The notes under the pieces were generated by a model. It made no database searches. It was not told the DNA's origin and was given only the letters and a program-made list of their open reading frames with translations. Shown here in pieces: positions 43,041 through 53,653 of a stretch of 64,000 nt of DNA. The position numbers and the translations under genes were made by a program. How positions within the stretch are numbered: the first letter of the stretch is position 1; each line of letters starts with the position of its first letter. This DNA is from Sabethes cyaneus (taxonomy: Eukaryota; Arthropoda; Insecta; Diptera; Culicidae): contig NC_071355.1 in the NCBI RefSeq assembly GCF_943734655.1, forward strand, positions 10,830,768 through 10,894,767, written 5' to 3'.

Positions 43041-43660
43041 AATAAGAGGCCAAATCTATACCTATAAAAATAGATTTCTGTCTGTCTGTCGATATGTTCC
43101 TAATAGAATCGAAAACTACTGAACCGATCAGCATAAAAATTTGCATGTAGGGGTTTTGGGGCCGGGGAGGGTTCTTATGATAGTTAGAAACCCCTCTCCC
43201 CCTGTGAGATGGGGCTCCCATACAAATAAAACACAAATTCCTGCATAACTAGAGAACTAATCAAGCAATTGGGGCCAACTTTGGCATGTGAGGCATGTTT
43301 TTGGAGGCAAGAATTTTTTCTTTGGTGAATTGAGACCCCTCCCCTCTTTAGAAACGGAATTATGACCCCTATCCCCTTTAAGAGGCTTCCATACAAATGA
43401 AATACAAATTTCCTCCTAACTTAGGAACTAATCAAGCAAACGAAACCAAATTTGGCATGTGGGGGTTATAGAAGGCAGAAATGTTTTCTATGGTGAATTA
43501 GGACCCCTCCCCCTTTTAGGAGGGGGGGGGGGCTCCTATATAAATGAAATACAAATTTCCTCATAACTCGAGAACTAATCAAGCAAATGGAATCAAACTT
43601 GGCATGTGGGGGATTTTGGAGTCTTGAATTTATTTTGGGGTAGGAAAATGGAACCGCAAA
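43041..43660 (+). repeat. Tandem 140-bp units of a TCTGTCTG-headed repeat element
   Basis: The left part has ATAGATTTCTGTCTGTCTGT followed by three units of about 140-170 bases. Each holds ACCCCTCCCC, CCATACAAATGAAATACAAA and AACTAATCAAGCAAA. This arrangement, a microsatellite head and minisatellite body, is common in mosquito dispersed repeats. The matching right end is absent. Confidence 0.8.
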
Positions 43661-44120
43661 AAAAGCAAAAATGGACCAAGGAAAAAGGTAAAACTAAAGA
43701 GAAAGGACAAAGAAAGAGAGATAAAAAGGACACCAGATAAGAAAGGACAAGAAGAGCAGAGGGAAAAATGCGTTAAAACATGACAGAAAATAAGAGAAAA
43801 AGGAACATCTAAAACAGAAAAATCGGAACAGACGAAGACGTAAAATATGAGGGAGCAGAGTTAAAAAGATACGAACACTGGTATCGAAAAAATAAAAAAA
43901 GGGAAGAGAAGAGACATTACAAAAAAATGAATGAAAAACAAGAGGGAAACTGGACTAAAAATAAGAAAAAATGGGACAAGAAACGAAAAAAGAAAACGGA
44001 AGAGTAAAATAGTAAACACGAGACAGAAAAAAATAAATACGAGAGAAAAAGTGGAAAAACGGAAGGAAAAAGATGAAAAATGGGAGCAAAACCAAGACGA
44101 AATATGTCAATCCTAATTTC
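43661..44120. repeat. Second purine-rich tract
   Basis: A and G dominate the + strand again (GAAAAAGGAAA-type strings). The two purine tracts flank the 140-bp tandem unit, so they were probably one tract before that element inserted. Confidence 0.75.
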
Positions 44121-44204
44121 AAGTAAAACGTTGGATACGTTCCGTAAATTAAAACCGCGTAAATTCCGAAAATCGCGAAAAAAACGTGTAAAAAGCGACT
44201 AGAG

Positions 44205-44620
44205 TGTAATTTCAAGTCTAATCTCAAACCCAATTTAAATTCAATTCACGTCCAATTGCAATTCTAATTAAGTTCAAAGTCGAGAATAATTTCAATTCCC
44301 ATTTCATGTCCAATTCCAAGATAATTCAATTCCAATTTCAAGTAAAATTTCAAGTCTAAACTCAAACAGAATTCTCGTTTGAGTCTGAGTTCATATCTAA
44401 TTCCGTCCAACTTCGATTTCAAGTCTAAAACTTCCAGTCAGATGAAAGTCAAGTTGAAATGAAGTTTTAAACTCAAATTATTTTTCAAATTCAAGATCAA
44501 TTTAATGCCTTATGCCAAGTCCGATTTCAAGTCCAATTTCAACTCTATTTCTAGTCCAATCCCAAGTCTAATTTCTAGTCCGATTTCAACTTTGATTTTA
44601 AATCCTACTGCACCCGAAAG
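44205..44620. repeat. Degenerate 12-bp tandem repeat
   Basis: About 30 diverged units near TCCAATTTCAAG with variants such as TCTAATTTCAAC and TCCAATCCCAAG. Stops occur in the frames and the unit drifts between 11 and 14 bases. Confidence 0.85.
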
Positions 44621-46727
44621 TCCCAAGTTTTCAACTACGCTTACTTTGACTGAAGTTTTTGGAGCGCCTTAGTAGAATACGAAACCTGGAAATCATCCAT
44701 TTATTTTTTCATTAGAATTTCGACAAATGAGTTTTTAAAACCCAAGCACATTAGCCGGGCCTTACAAGCATCAACATCGTTGGAAGGCGTCGCGGCCTGT
44801 TGACCGCAGTCAATGTCGAAAACGTTGCACTCGCAAGTTGCTTTACTAAATAGAATGTATCATTCGCCGCCATCAGTTAAAATATGTCGATATGAATAAT
44901 GCTTCACGCTAGGTAAACAGTAGCAGCCGCATTCAACTTATGGCACGCAAAAGTTGGATGATGTAAAGCAACAACAAATAAAATAACATAAGGTGAGAGA
45001 TTAGCACAATTTTCGATTGGTAATTTGATGAAAAAAGTGTTTGAGATATTTTTACCAATGAGGTTAGCAAATCGGAAAAAGGGCTAAAATGGGTAAAACT
45101 AGCAAAGAGTAATAGGAAAACACTTCTTTAGTTCATACATTTTTGTATGTAAAAATGGGACAATTAGCTCAAACATTTGAGTGTTCTATCGTGCGAGTTT
45201 GTCTTCCGGTTCGTCATGAAATTGTTCATTACCGTGAATTCCACTTTACTATGAAATGAAAACCCTGAAACAGAGCAGCTATAAATCACAATTATCCACA
45301 AAACCATCAAATCTTCTTCATTAAAATCAGACCTTCGTTAATTGTGCCCAATATGCAATCGCTGTTGGTGTTAGGCATGGAGCGATTCGTAGAATCCGAC
45401 AACAGTAATGGCTCTCGGAAGACGGAAGCTCATACGTTTTAATTGAGTGTTTGGTTCGCGTTTTGTTGTTTGATTCGCTGATAAGCATGAGCTTCTTCGG
45501 CCCTACAAACATCACTTTTGTAGGTTCATGCTGACCGAACGGGACTGAATATGTACCCCGAAGACTGGTTTGAGCTGCGAGCTAAAACTGTCGATCAAAA
45601 CTGTTTCCTGTTGGAGTGAATAGGGAATGGAGAAATGTGAATAACTTGTTTTTGCATTAATTCTGATTCTTAAAATTTGGTAAACGTTTTCTAACACTGT
45701 TTTTTCAACGATTCAGTGTTTAGTTCTAGCCAATTTAGGAAAGATTTTGTAAGTAAAACATCTCTGGATCATGTTTAAATTGCAGTTGTTCTCTTCGGTT
45801 CATTTATATTTGGGTGCAATTGTCAATCAATAGAATTATAATTACATATAAGTACAATGAAACTCATCTGGAAAAATAATCAGAAGAAGAAGTATAATCT
45901 CAAATATAATTTAGTGGAACTTTTAAAGCCACTCAGCCTAGCAAACTTTAAAAAAATAATCCATTTCAATCTGTTTTGCTTATCTGCTGAGAGTAAAGAA
46001 GTACACTGGAAAAGACGGGAAGCGAATATTCAGTGCCTAACCAATCGAAATTAAACCGATCGGAATGGTTGGTTTTTAATTTATTTAATTGCAAAATTGC
46101 TTGCACGATGTGCCTACAGCAATTATCAGCGGACCATATGTGCTTTATCTAGAGAAACTATAATCAGAGAATGGTCGAAGTAACTCCGTACCAAACTCCG
46201 GTTTATCTGTCATCATTAAACCAAATCTGCTTCTCGATGCTTGTTGTGCGTGACTTTGTTCGATGTTACTCGAAAAATTACTAACAATATTTTTTCGAGT
46301 TCAATAAAAACAACCAGTTTTCAAGCATTCAAGCATCCCAATCAGTTGCTTTTGAATTCCACTTGGTTTACGGGTCAGTTACGTGGACTTTTTTTCTATA
46401 TAGGTAGTTTCTCTAGCCGCTACCGAACCGGCTTACTCATGAGATTGGAAATTACGCCAGTCGCAGTCAGTAAGGGTTCTTTCAATTGAACTAAATTCAA
46501 ATGAAATGAAAGACGATATTTTTTTCGATTGCTTTGAGCTGGTGAGTTGCATTATTTTCCTGTTCGTAAATTGCTGCTCGATTGGGAAATCCGACAAACG
46601 TTCGTCGTGTCGACGCATTGAAATCACTTATTCATCAACCTTTTAGACAATTTCAGACGGGGGAAACTTGCTCTGATGAAGGCTATAAGTCATAGCCGAA
46701 ACACGAGTATTCGTGACGTTAGTCAAA
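44621..46727. other. Intergenic, no gene seen
   Basis: AT-rich DNA. The only structure noted is CTGATGAAGGCTATAAGTCATAGCC near 46675-46700 (a small hairpin of the type found at the 3' ends of some LINEs). Confidence 0.45.
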
Positions 46728-47060
46728 TTATAGTAGAACTAAAAGGAATTTCCATTTTTTCCAATTTTTTTTCCAACAAATAAACACTTTCTTCGGGAAC
46801 TTCGGACGGGAGAAATATTTGACGATATCACTTACCTTCTTGGTGGGGGACGTAAAGTACCCGCACGACGTCAAGTAGGTATCGTCATCCATTATGATCA
46901 CGAGGTCGAGCTTAGCCGAAAAGGCTTCGCCGCTGCTCAAACACGACGACCTCGACTGATGCTTTTGCATAAAAATGTCCAATTTGGCCAGGTATTCCTT
47001 CACCGGTTGCTTGGTTGCTCCGACTGCCCGGCTCAAGGCGTGGAACGATGGGCGGCCGGA
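46728..47060 (-). pseudogene. Tc1/mariner-type transposase fragment
   Basis: The - strand frame reads RAVGATKQPVKEYLAKLDIF, then KHQSRSSCLSSGEAFSAK and VIIMDDDTYLTSCGYFTSPTK. The MDD(D/E)TY block carries the first catalytic Asp of the ITm (IS630-Tc1-mariner) group. The frame ends soon after PKKVFIC, where the family goes on with a motif like VWQAI; the second and third catalytic residues are missing, so this is a dead fragment. Confidence 0.7.
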
Positions 47061-47219
47061 GTCAAGCTTCCGTTTTTACCTAGAAGGGAGAGGATATTAT
47101 TAATGCTTGATAGTCAATATCCGGGGGGCATGACGTGCTTTGCGTTGCCCAACTTCTTTGCTCCGGTGTGGAACTGGTTGTACGAATAAAGCATCGAGCG
47201 TAATTGCTAATTCTTTGCG

Positions 47220-47500
47220 CAAAAAGGTTGCTGCGATTGCCGTATCTCGCTCCACCTGGTCTAACCATATTGTAAGCTGCGCTCCTGACCGTCTTGTTCC
47301 TACCGGATTGGAAGCAAACACTATCTTTGCAGAGTAGTTGACCGGCATTATTGCAACATGCCCTGCTCATCGTATCTGTTCATCTTTAACGACCTTTATA
47401 ATGCTGGGTACACCATAGAGCTGTGTAAGTTAATGGTTCATCCGCCGCCTCTATACTTCTTTGTCCTGTACGCCGCCAAGGATCGGTTTTAGCACTTGTG
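47220..47500 (-). mobile_element. RTE-type LINE tail fragment
   Basis: The - strand gives KIVFASNPVGTRRSGAQLT and WLDQVERD, with further upstream pieces of MNH-L and GGVQ. Frameshifts are frequent. It matches the tail region of the RTE copy at 23500-23760. Confidence 0.8.
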
Positions 47501-49639
47501 AATCTGGGGATCTAACCACGTTTCATTCTATACAATGTCATCGTGGTCACCCTCAGTAGCAGCCAAAAACAAGTCATCAATTTTTGTCCACAGTTCACGG
47601 ACATTCTGATGGAAGATTCGAAATCCGCGCCGCACCACATTGCATGTAGTTACTTTCTTCATGGATTGAAGTGGCGTGCTCCGAGCTGCTCAATGAGAGA
47701 CAATTCCCGGCGTTGTGTCGGGCTCTATTGCCCTCGGTCGTCGTTATTCAAAATTAATTTCAAATTTACTTATAAAATATGTTGTATTCTTATTTCGTTG
47801 AAGATGCTTGATTCCCGTGGGCGTGATGGTCGGGTTCCCAATGCCACCGAGGATTTTGCTGAGTTAAAATGAACAGTCTTTTTCATCCATTTTGGGTGCC
47901 CGTGCCAGGTCGTGTCAGTGTCGTAACAGTACTGAAAGGGCAATGTTTCCAAACTGGTTTGGCTAACGCTTTGCCGAACGCATCTGTGCCACCCAAACAT
48001 CATCATCAAAAACTCTAAATCTGAGGAAACAAAACGCTAATCGTCCAAAAACAGCCCACAGGGCGCCCAATTGATCCAAGGCTAGAAAAACGCCGAGCTG
48101 ATAAAGAAAACGAAATGTTGCATAATTTTATTGTAATGTTTCGAACTTCGAAGCCCGGTTTGTAATAAAAAACGCACTCTGCTGTGGATCGGGTTGCGAC
48201 ACACCTTAGCAGCTACACTTCATGCTCCGTCAATGTCTGCCTGGTGGTTAAGATGTCGTTTTAACCTACTGAACTATCCTAACCTAATGGTGAAGCCACT
48301 CTACTGGAAATCAAGTATCGTTCGGGCAGGTTTTGAATTCGCATAATACTTCGCACATGTTAGATAATAAACTCTCATCACTTCACGCGTGTACAATGAT
48401 GGATCGAAGTCTTGAAGTGTGATTTCATATGCTCTTGGTTCAGCTAAATGTTGTGAAATTTGGGTTCCACTAAAATTACTATGTATGTGACAACTCTGAT
48501 GGAATCTCTCGCCGTTCGGTCTAACCGGCCGTCAACGAGTTAGGATCGAGTGAACTTATGATCCGTCAACACTATAGTAATTAGCACTCGATACGAAAAG
48601 TTTACGTTTATGTACGTACATAGAATGTGTAACTGTAAGTTACACCCCAGTTTCCCCTATCTAGCTAGTTCATGCTCCAACAGGGAGGGGATCTCATGGT
48701 CGGTTATGCTCACCACTACCGCAATCGGCAATCAGGTGAGCCACAGTGAACAGATCTCAGTGGACGGAGGGGAACTATCTCACCTAACTAATTTTTAGTA
48801 CACAAACTAGCGAGCCGCCGTGAGCAACATCCCAGAACGGAATCTAACTATTAGGGACTGCTCAAAAGCCACGTATGCTCGCTTCCGAACGGACTCAGAA
48901 CCTGCTAGGAATGAAAGCCCCTTTTGACGGGTTGCGTATGCCGAAAAATAGCAAAAGAAACAGGGTAAGCTTACTAAATATTCCGTGTTGAGCGAACGCA
49001 CTTAAGCTATAAGTTATACTTAAATTCTAAGCACTCACGGGCCACCAACAAGCCGTTCTATCGTAAGTATGCCAGGTGCGGGGAGGAAAGCATCCGCCGT
49101 CGGTTGTGAGGGGTTGTCCCTTGATGGTCCGTCGGAGAGAGTATCCGCAACTCGATTGAGGTTATCATTTAAGGATGTCCCTTAGAGTTAACCACACCGT
49201 TCGTTGATCCAGGGTCGGTTCAATGGTATGTCTTCTTCAGCCCCGTTAAAGTGATATGCTGTACGGTTATGAAGTGGGTTTTCATCCAGTTCGAAGCCTA
49301 AACCGATCGGGTGAAATCGTTCAATTTTCCGTCCAAATTAGAGGTTACCAAGAGGGTTGTTCGTTGCTACGAAGAAAGAAACGTCGGAAATATTTTCCGA
49401 TACAAAGAAAAGGCCCTGATGGACCTGTTGGTTTTTTATTAATTTATGTGTCATAATAGTTTTAACATGTGCTTACAATTCTTTCTTTTTTTTTTATAAC
49501 AAACTATACAATACAATTTTTACAACAATGTTTTTAAAGTATTACCTTCTTGTATCTTTTTTTTATTTGCTCTCTGTGCTTACACGTGGTGTTCGTCCTT
49601 CCTTTTATTTCACGATTTTAGTTTGATAAGAAGATTAGC
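47501..49639. other. Intergenic, no gene recognised
   Basis: Mixed composition. A perfect small palindrome GTGTAACTGTAAGTTACAC lies at about 48626-48644. Frames of 60-110 codons occur, none with a recognised domain. The GC-richer part 48640-49240 could be retroelement leader, but no evidence decides it. Confidence 0.35.
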
Positions 49640-50010
49640 TATATAATAGAAATTCGCTGTTAATGTGCTGTTTCTAGGTTAAGGCAACTTCGTTTTAATC
49701 ACCTTTTAACGTGTTGTATTGTTCTACCTTTAAGTTTTACCACTATCTTTAAGCACTCTGTACATCTTATTCTACGTTTTACTTCTAATTTTAGCTGTGT
49801 GCGTTTTATTACAGTAAGGTTTTAGCTTGACCACTAGAATAAACTATTTAGTAGAAATTCGCAATTAGTGGGCTTTTTTAGGTTAACTCAGCATGCTTTT
49901 AATCACCTTTTAACGTGTTGTCTTTGTTGCCTAACTTTTAAGTTTTAACACTACCTTTGAGCACACTGTTCTTTTTATTCTAGGCTTTACTTTTTACTTT
50001 AGCTCTAGAA
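49640..50010 (+). repeat. Imperfect 204-bp direct tandem duplication
   Basis: The block TTAATCACCTTTTAACGTG begins at 49695 and again at 49899. Around it AGAAATTCGC, CTTTAAGTTTTA-type and ATTCTA(C/G)G(T/C)TTTACTT segments also recur at the same 204-base spacing. Two units are present, clearly diverged. Confidence 0.8.
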
Positions 50011-51879
50011 ACTCATCACACCAAAATATTTTAGCTAGATTACCCTACTTATGGTACACACTTTATATATTAACTAACTTTAATTCCCGACGCGCACTTC
50101 TATTCGGGTTCAGAGTCAAGGACGGAAAGAAAGCATCCCGTTAGATGCCAAGCCTAGGAAGCTAATTCTTGTAGTTAGATGGACTAAAACTCGACAAACT
50201 GTCGAGTTTTGACATTTTGGGTCACATCCGTTCCGCAACATATCCCTTAGTGACGTCGCTAGTGAATGTCCCCTAACGCTACCAACTATTTATTTATTGG
50301 AGTACGTTCACACCCTCTCCCCGAAAACTGTTCAGTGTGGACGAGGCTTGTGACATCTACATTGAGATGCGCACTCACCGCTCTCGCAATGTTGACAATC
50401 TGGTCAGGGGCGTATTCAGGGTGTTGGGACTCGGATACTCTGATGAAGGGAAAGAGGATTTGAACTTGGGATGGAGTCACAAGACTATGCTGATTGGAAC
50501 CACCGGTTACAAATGTCAGTTGAATGAAAAACCGTACCCCGTCAAGGTGGGGTAAGTAGTCAGTCATCAATGGCAGCTGTAGATCTCGTGAACCGGTTCA
50601 CAGCAGAGGAGGGTCAGTCTAATATACTTTCTCAAGATCATGATCGCTCCGCTTGTAAACGAATTAATTAAACCCCAGGCCCAGCGGTAGTTGGCAGTTT
50701 GCACATTTGAACATTATCAGCGCCGGGCAGTGTGCAGTTCACTTAGTCGATCGGAAGCAATAATTACTGTAATTCCGGCTGCATGAGTAGAAGTGTGCAA
50801 ACCACGGTAATTACTACAGAGAAGATAACCCCGTAAAAAGCATCCGGATTGTTTCGTTTAACAGAAAACCCGCAATTCCACGAACAATAGCATTCGGTAA
50901 CTTAATTAAAAGGTATCATCAATAGCATCTGTTAAGTAGAAGAGCGGGTAGTTAGGTTAAACCTTTTGTTTCTCGATCAATCATTAATCATTGGTTGACT
51001 TACTTACTCTTAACATTGGCTAAAGTTGTAGAAACTTTTCCACTCCACTACAAACCGATGGCATGTTCAGTTCAGACCAAAACCTAGGTCATGTCTCTAG
51101 CACTTATTTTCTCTCGCTGGTGCCATAATAATCTAACAAAACACAAACGAAGGTAAGTGAAACTGACTCGGTCGGTTGCTTTCGCTTCCATTCCTCCTTG
51201 ACAGTCGCGAAGGTATTAGATAGCTTTTTTTTAGCGTCCGGCAATACCTATAAAATGTTGCATCGAAGCTCGTTATAACGCCTTTGTACCACATGGACCG
51301 AAGCAAATTCGACTGTTTTTTACAACTTTCGACTACCGTTGCCGAAAAACGCGCCGGAAGGTCGTCATCAGTGGTTTCGCATACGCGGTTGCTCTGCTGT
51401 AGGTACTATAGCCGTGCATTAGGTTCACTTCAAACCAACGGAAATTATTCAATTAAATGGAACCACAAAAAAACGATGTATAATAAGCGATCTCGTTCTC
51501 TGACGATATATGTTTAACAATTAAATTATTAAAAAAAACAGTATCGTACCGAAACGATTCCTGAGCAAAGCAATGATGAAGCTAATTGAAATAAAACCAC
51601 ACTAGACGACAAAATCAGTACTTTCGACTGCAAAGTTCAGCTTTGAACTTTGAGCTTTGATTTATAACATGAAAACAAAAAAAAACGTATTCGGCAGGAA
51701 AAACATAAAAGTAAGTTTTGTTTGTTTACATCCCTAGAAGCTTTTTAACGTGACGAAGTCGAAAGCTCCTTGAAAAATAATTTATTCAATGTTTACTTGT
51801 GCAAAATCTGTCGTCATAATCTGTCAGATGGGTATTGGGATGGTTTCCAAGCAAAAAGGGCTTTGACAAAAAAATATGG
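50011..51879. other. Intergenic, no gene recognised
   Basis: A perfect hairpin AAAACTCGACA...TGTCGAGTTTT lies at about 50196-50220. Frames at 50266-50570 overlap on both strands and have no recognised domain. The rest is AT-rich. Confidence 0.35.
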
Positions 51880-52565
51880 ACGCGATCGTGGAACATCCAG
51901 GCCAGTTCTATAGGGTGAATCGCCGAAACCGAAGTTGGGAAGAGGTCATTCGACCCGGCGGCGAGCTGGAACCGGAAGAAAAGCGCAGACGACCGACCCC
52001 GTGAAGGCAAGGAAGGTGAGGGATTACTGCAAGCACAATCCGAACCTTTCGATTTGGGACGTGGCCAAGAAGGTAAATTTTTACGTCTGGTTTGTCTAGC
52101 AGACAATGTAGCGGGCCGGATTTCATGTCTTCAAACATCCTAAAGTATAGTCAAAACAGTTGAAGAAATGAAGAAAGTATGGGTAAATATGCAAACCATG
52201 TCGATTTTGAGATTGTGATTTCAAAGTTCACGGATCGGAAGGTAAGTGTTTTTTAGTCAAATCAGTACAAGAATTTTTGGAGTATTCATTAAATCCATCC
52301 AACAAATGATGAAAATTAGAATGGCTTTACTTACTACGACGGGAATTAGCAATAAACCCTAATAGAATTATAAAGGGCAAGCTCCGGAACACTGGGAAGG
52401 TCTTCAAAAACGATCAGGATTTGAAAAAAGAGTGGATGAAAGCGTGCAAGAAAGATGGCGCAAGTGTTACACAGAATTTGCGGTGTTGTGCGGTGCATGT
52501 GTTGCACAGGCGTTAATTCCAAGGGGCGGGCATTTGGCCTAGGAGAGGAAGTCGAATAAACCAAC
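51880..52565 (+). pseudogene. Tc1/mariner (ITmD37E-like) transposase relic
   Basis: The N-terminal part reads DPVKARKVRDYCKHNPNLSI and WDVAKKVNF, the helix-turn-helix region of ITmD37E-type mosquito transposases, followed by RAGFHVFK. The C-terminal part near 52370-52510 reads LRNTGKVFKNDQDLKKEW and KACKKDGASVTQNL. The catalytic core between them is deleted and stops occur, so the gene is a remnant. It lies in the same orientation throughout. Confidence 0.65.
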
Positions 52566-52719
52566 TTTGCAAAACATAAAAACATAGCTAATATGTGTTT
52601 ACTTATTCCCTGATAGTTTCAAAAATATCCGACCTAAAATGAATTTTTGGTGATCATTTGTGTCTGTTGCTATTCTTTCGAGTACAGTCTTTAGTCGTTT
52701 GGTTGAGTACGTTATGATC

Positions 52720-53645
52720 GGATTACCTACGAATGGCCGAAACACAAATGGTCGAATCACGAATGACCGAAACAAAAATGGCCAAAATTACAAATGGCGT
52801 AATATATCTAATGGCCGAACGTCATATTCGGCCGAAAATATTCCCGACCTTCAACCTACAAAAATGTCGCTGTAGGTTCGTTCGGACTTAACTAAGGAAT
52901 AATCCCTACAAGTCAGTAAACCTAGGAAAATGCATGCAACTAAATAGAAGTGGTTTCTACAGGGAGGCTGCCCCCCGCCGCAGTGGCCGGCGCTCCCGAC
53001 GGCGGTTCACCGGCGTACACACGCGGCCTGCGGCCGTCTTTCGCTGAATCTTCTAGGAAACATTTGCTACTAACACGGTAAATGAGTCTCGCACCTTATA
53101 ATGAACGAAGTTCATTTGCGCTTAGGGGAACAAAGAACTATCTATACTCTATAGTAAATAGTTGTGTTGCTTATTTTGTTTTTTGTTTGATTAAAGTTAT
53201 TTATTAACTACTTGCTAATTCGTGTTTTTTATTAAATAGTTATTTAGGCATTCCGAAAAAACTCGGCCTTTCGTGATTCGGCCATTTGTGATTCGGCCTT
53301 TCGTGATTCGGCTATTTGTGATTCGGCCTGCACCGCTCAGTTAGCTTCGAGGTACGATGCTGGTCTAACAAGCCAGTCGTCGTATGTTCGAATCCCGGCT
53401 AGGCGGTGCTTGCTAGATAGAGTCAGTAGGATCGTTGCACTGGCCCCGTAATTTTCCTGTACTCTAACAGCCGGCCGCGAAGTCTGTCGATAAAGAAGGG
53501 TAATGTCAAATATGGTTAAACCCAAGGCTTTTTTTATTCGGCCTGTCGTGATTCGGCGCTCTATGACTGTTGTTGAAATTCGGCCATTCGTGATTCGGCC
53601 ATTTGTATTTCGGCCATTTGTGCTTCGGCCATTCGGTACCAGCCC
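52720..53645. mobile_element. Unclassified TIR element A, copy 2
   Basis: Same ends as copy 1 (GGATTACCTACGAATGGCC and GGTACCAGCCC) with the 8-bp direct repeat TTATGATC at 52712-52719 and 53646-53653. The block from about 52815 to 53130 aligns with 25195-25510 and includes GCGGCCTGCGGCCGTCT. The inner part is shorter than in copy 1. The right array carries a SINE. Without it the copy is about 711 bases. Confidence 0.85.
53330..53535 (+). mobile_element. tRNA-derived SINE family S, full copy
   Basis: The head resembles a tRNA: 5' GCACCGC can pair with 3' GCGGTGC, an anticodon-like stem encloses CTAACAA, and box B is GTTCGAATCCC. The body (GTCAGTAGGATCGTTGCACT, GCGAAGTCTGTCGATAAAGA) and the T-rich end follow. 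The 9-bp direct repeat ATTCGGCCT (53321-53329 and 53536-53544) brackets it. RNA polymerase III would transcribe it; a LINE would supply reverse transcriptase. It is not a functional tRNA because the T stem does not pair. Confidence 0.88.
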
Positions 53646-53653
53646 TTATGATC

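Noticed and set aside
42649..43236. 195-codon - strand open frame rich in Ser, Leu and Phe
   Set aside because: It lies across purine-rich DNA and a SINE relic. The amino acid pattern follows the base composition, and no domain is seen.
47770..48009. 79-codon - strand frame as a transposase exon
   Set aside because: No catalytic or DNA-binding motif could be identified, and the flanks do not show repeat ends.
53330..53412. Functional tRNA gene (Val-AAC-like)
   Set aside because: The acceptor-like and anticodon-like stems pair but the T stem does not, the SINE body follows and the unit is bracketed by a target duplication.
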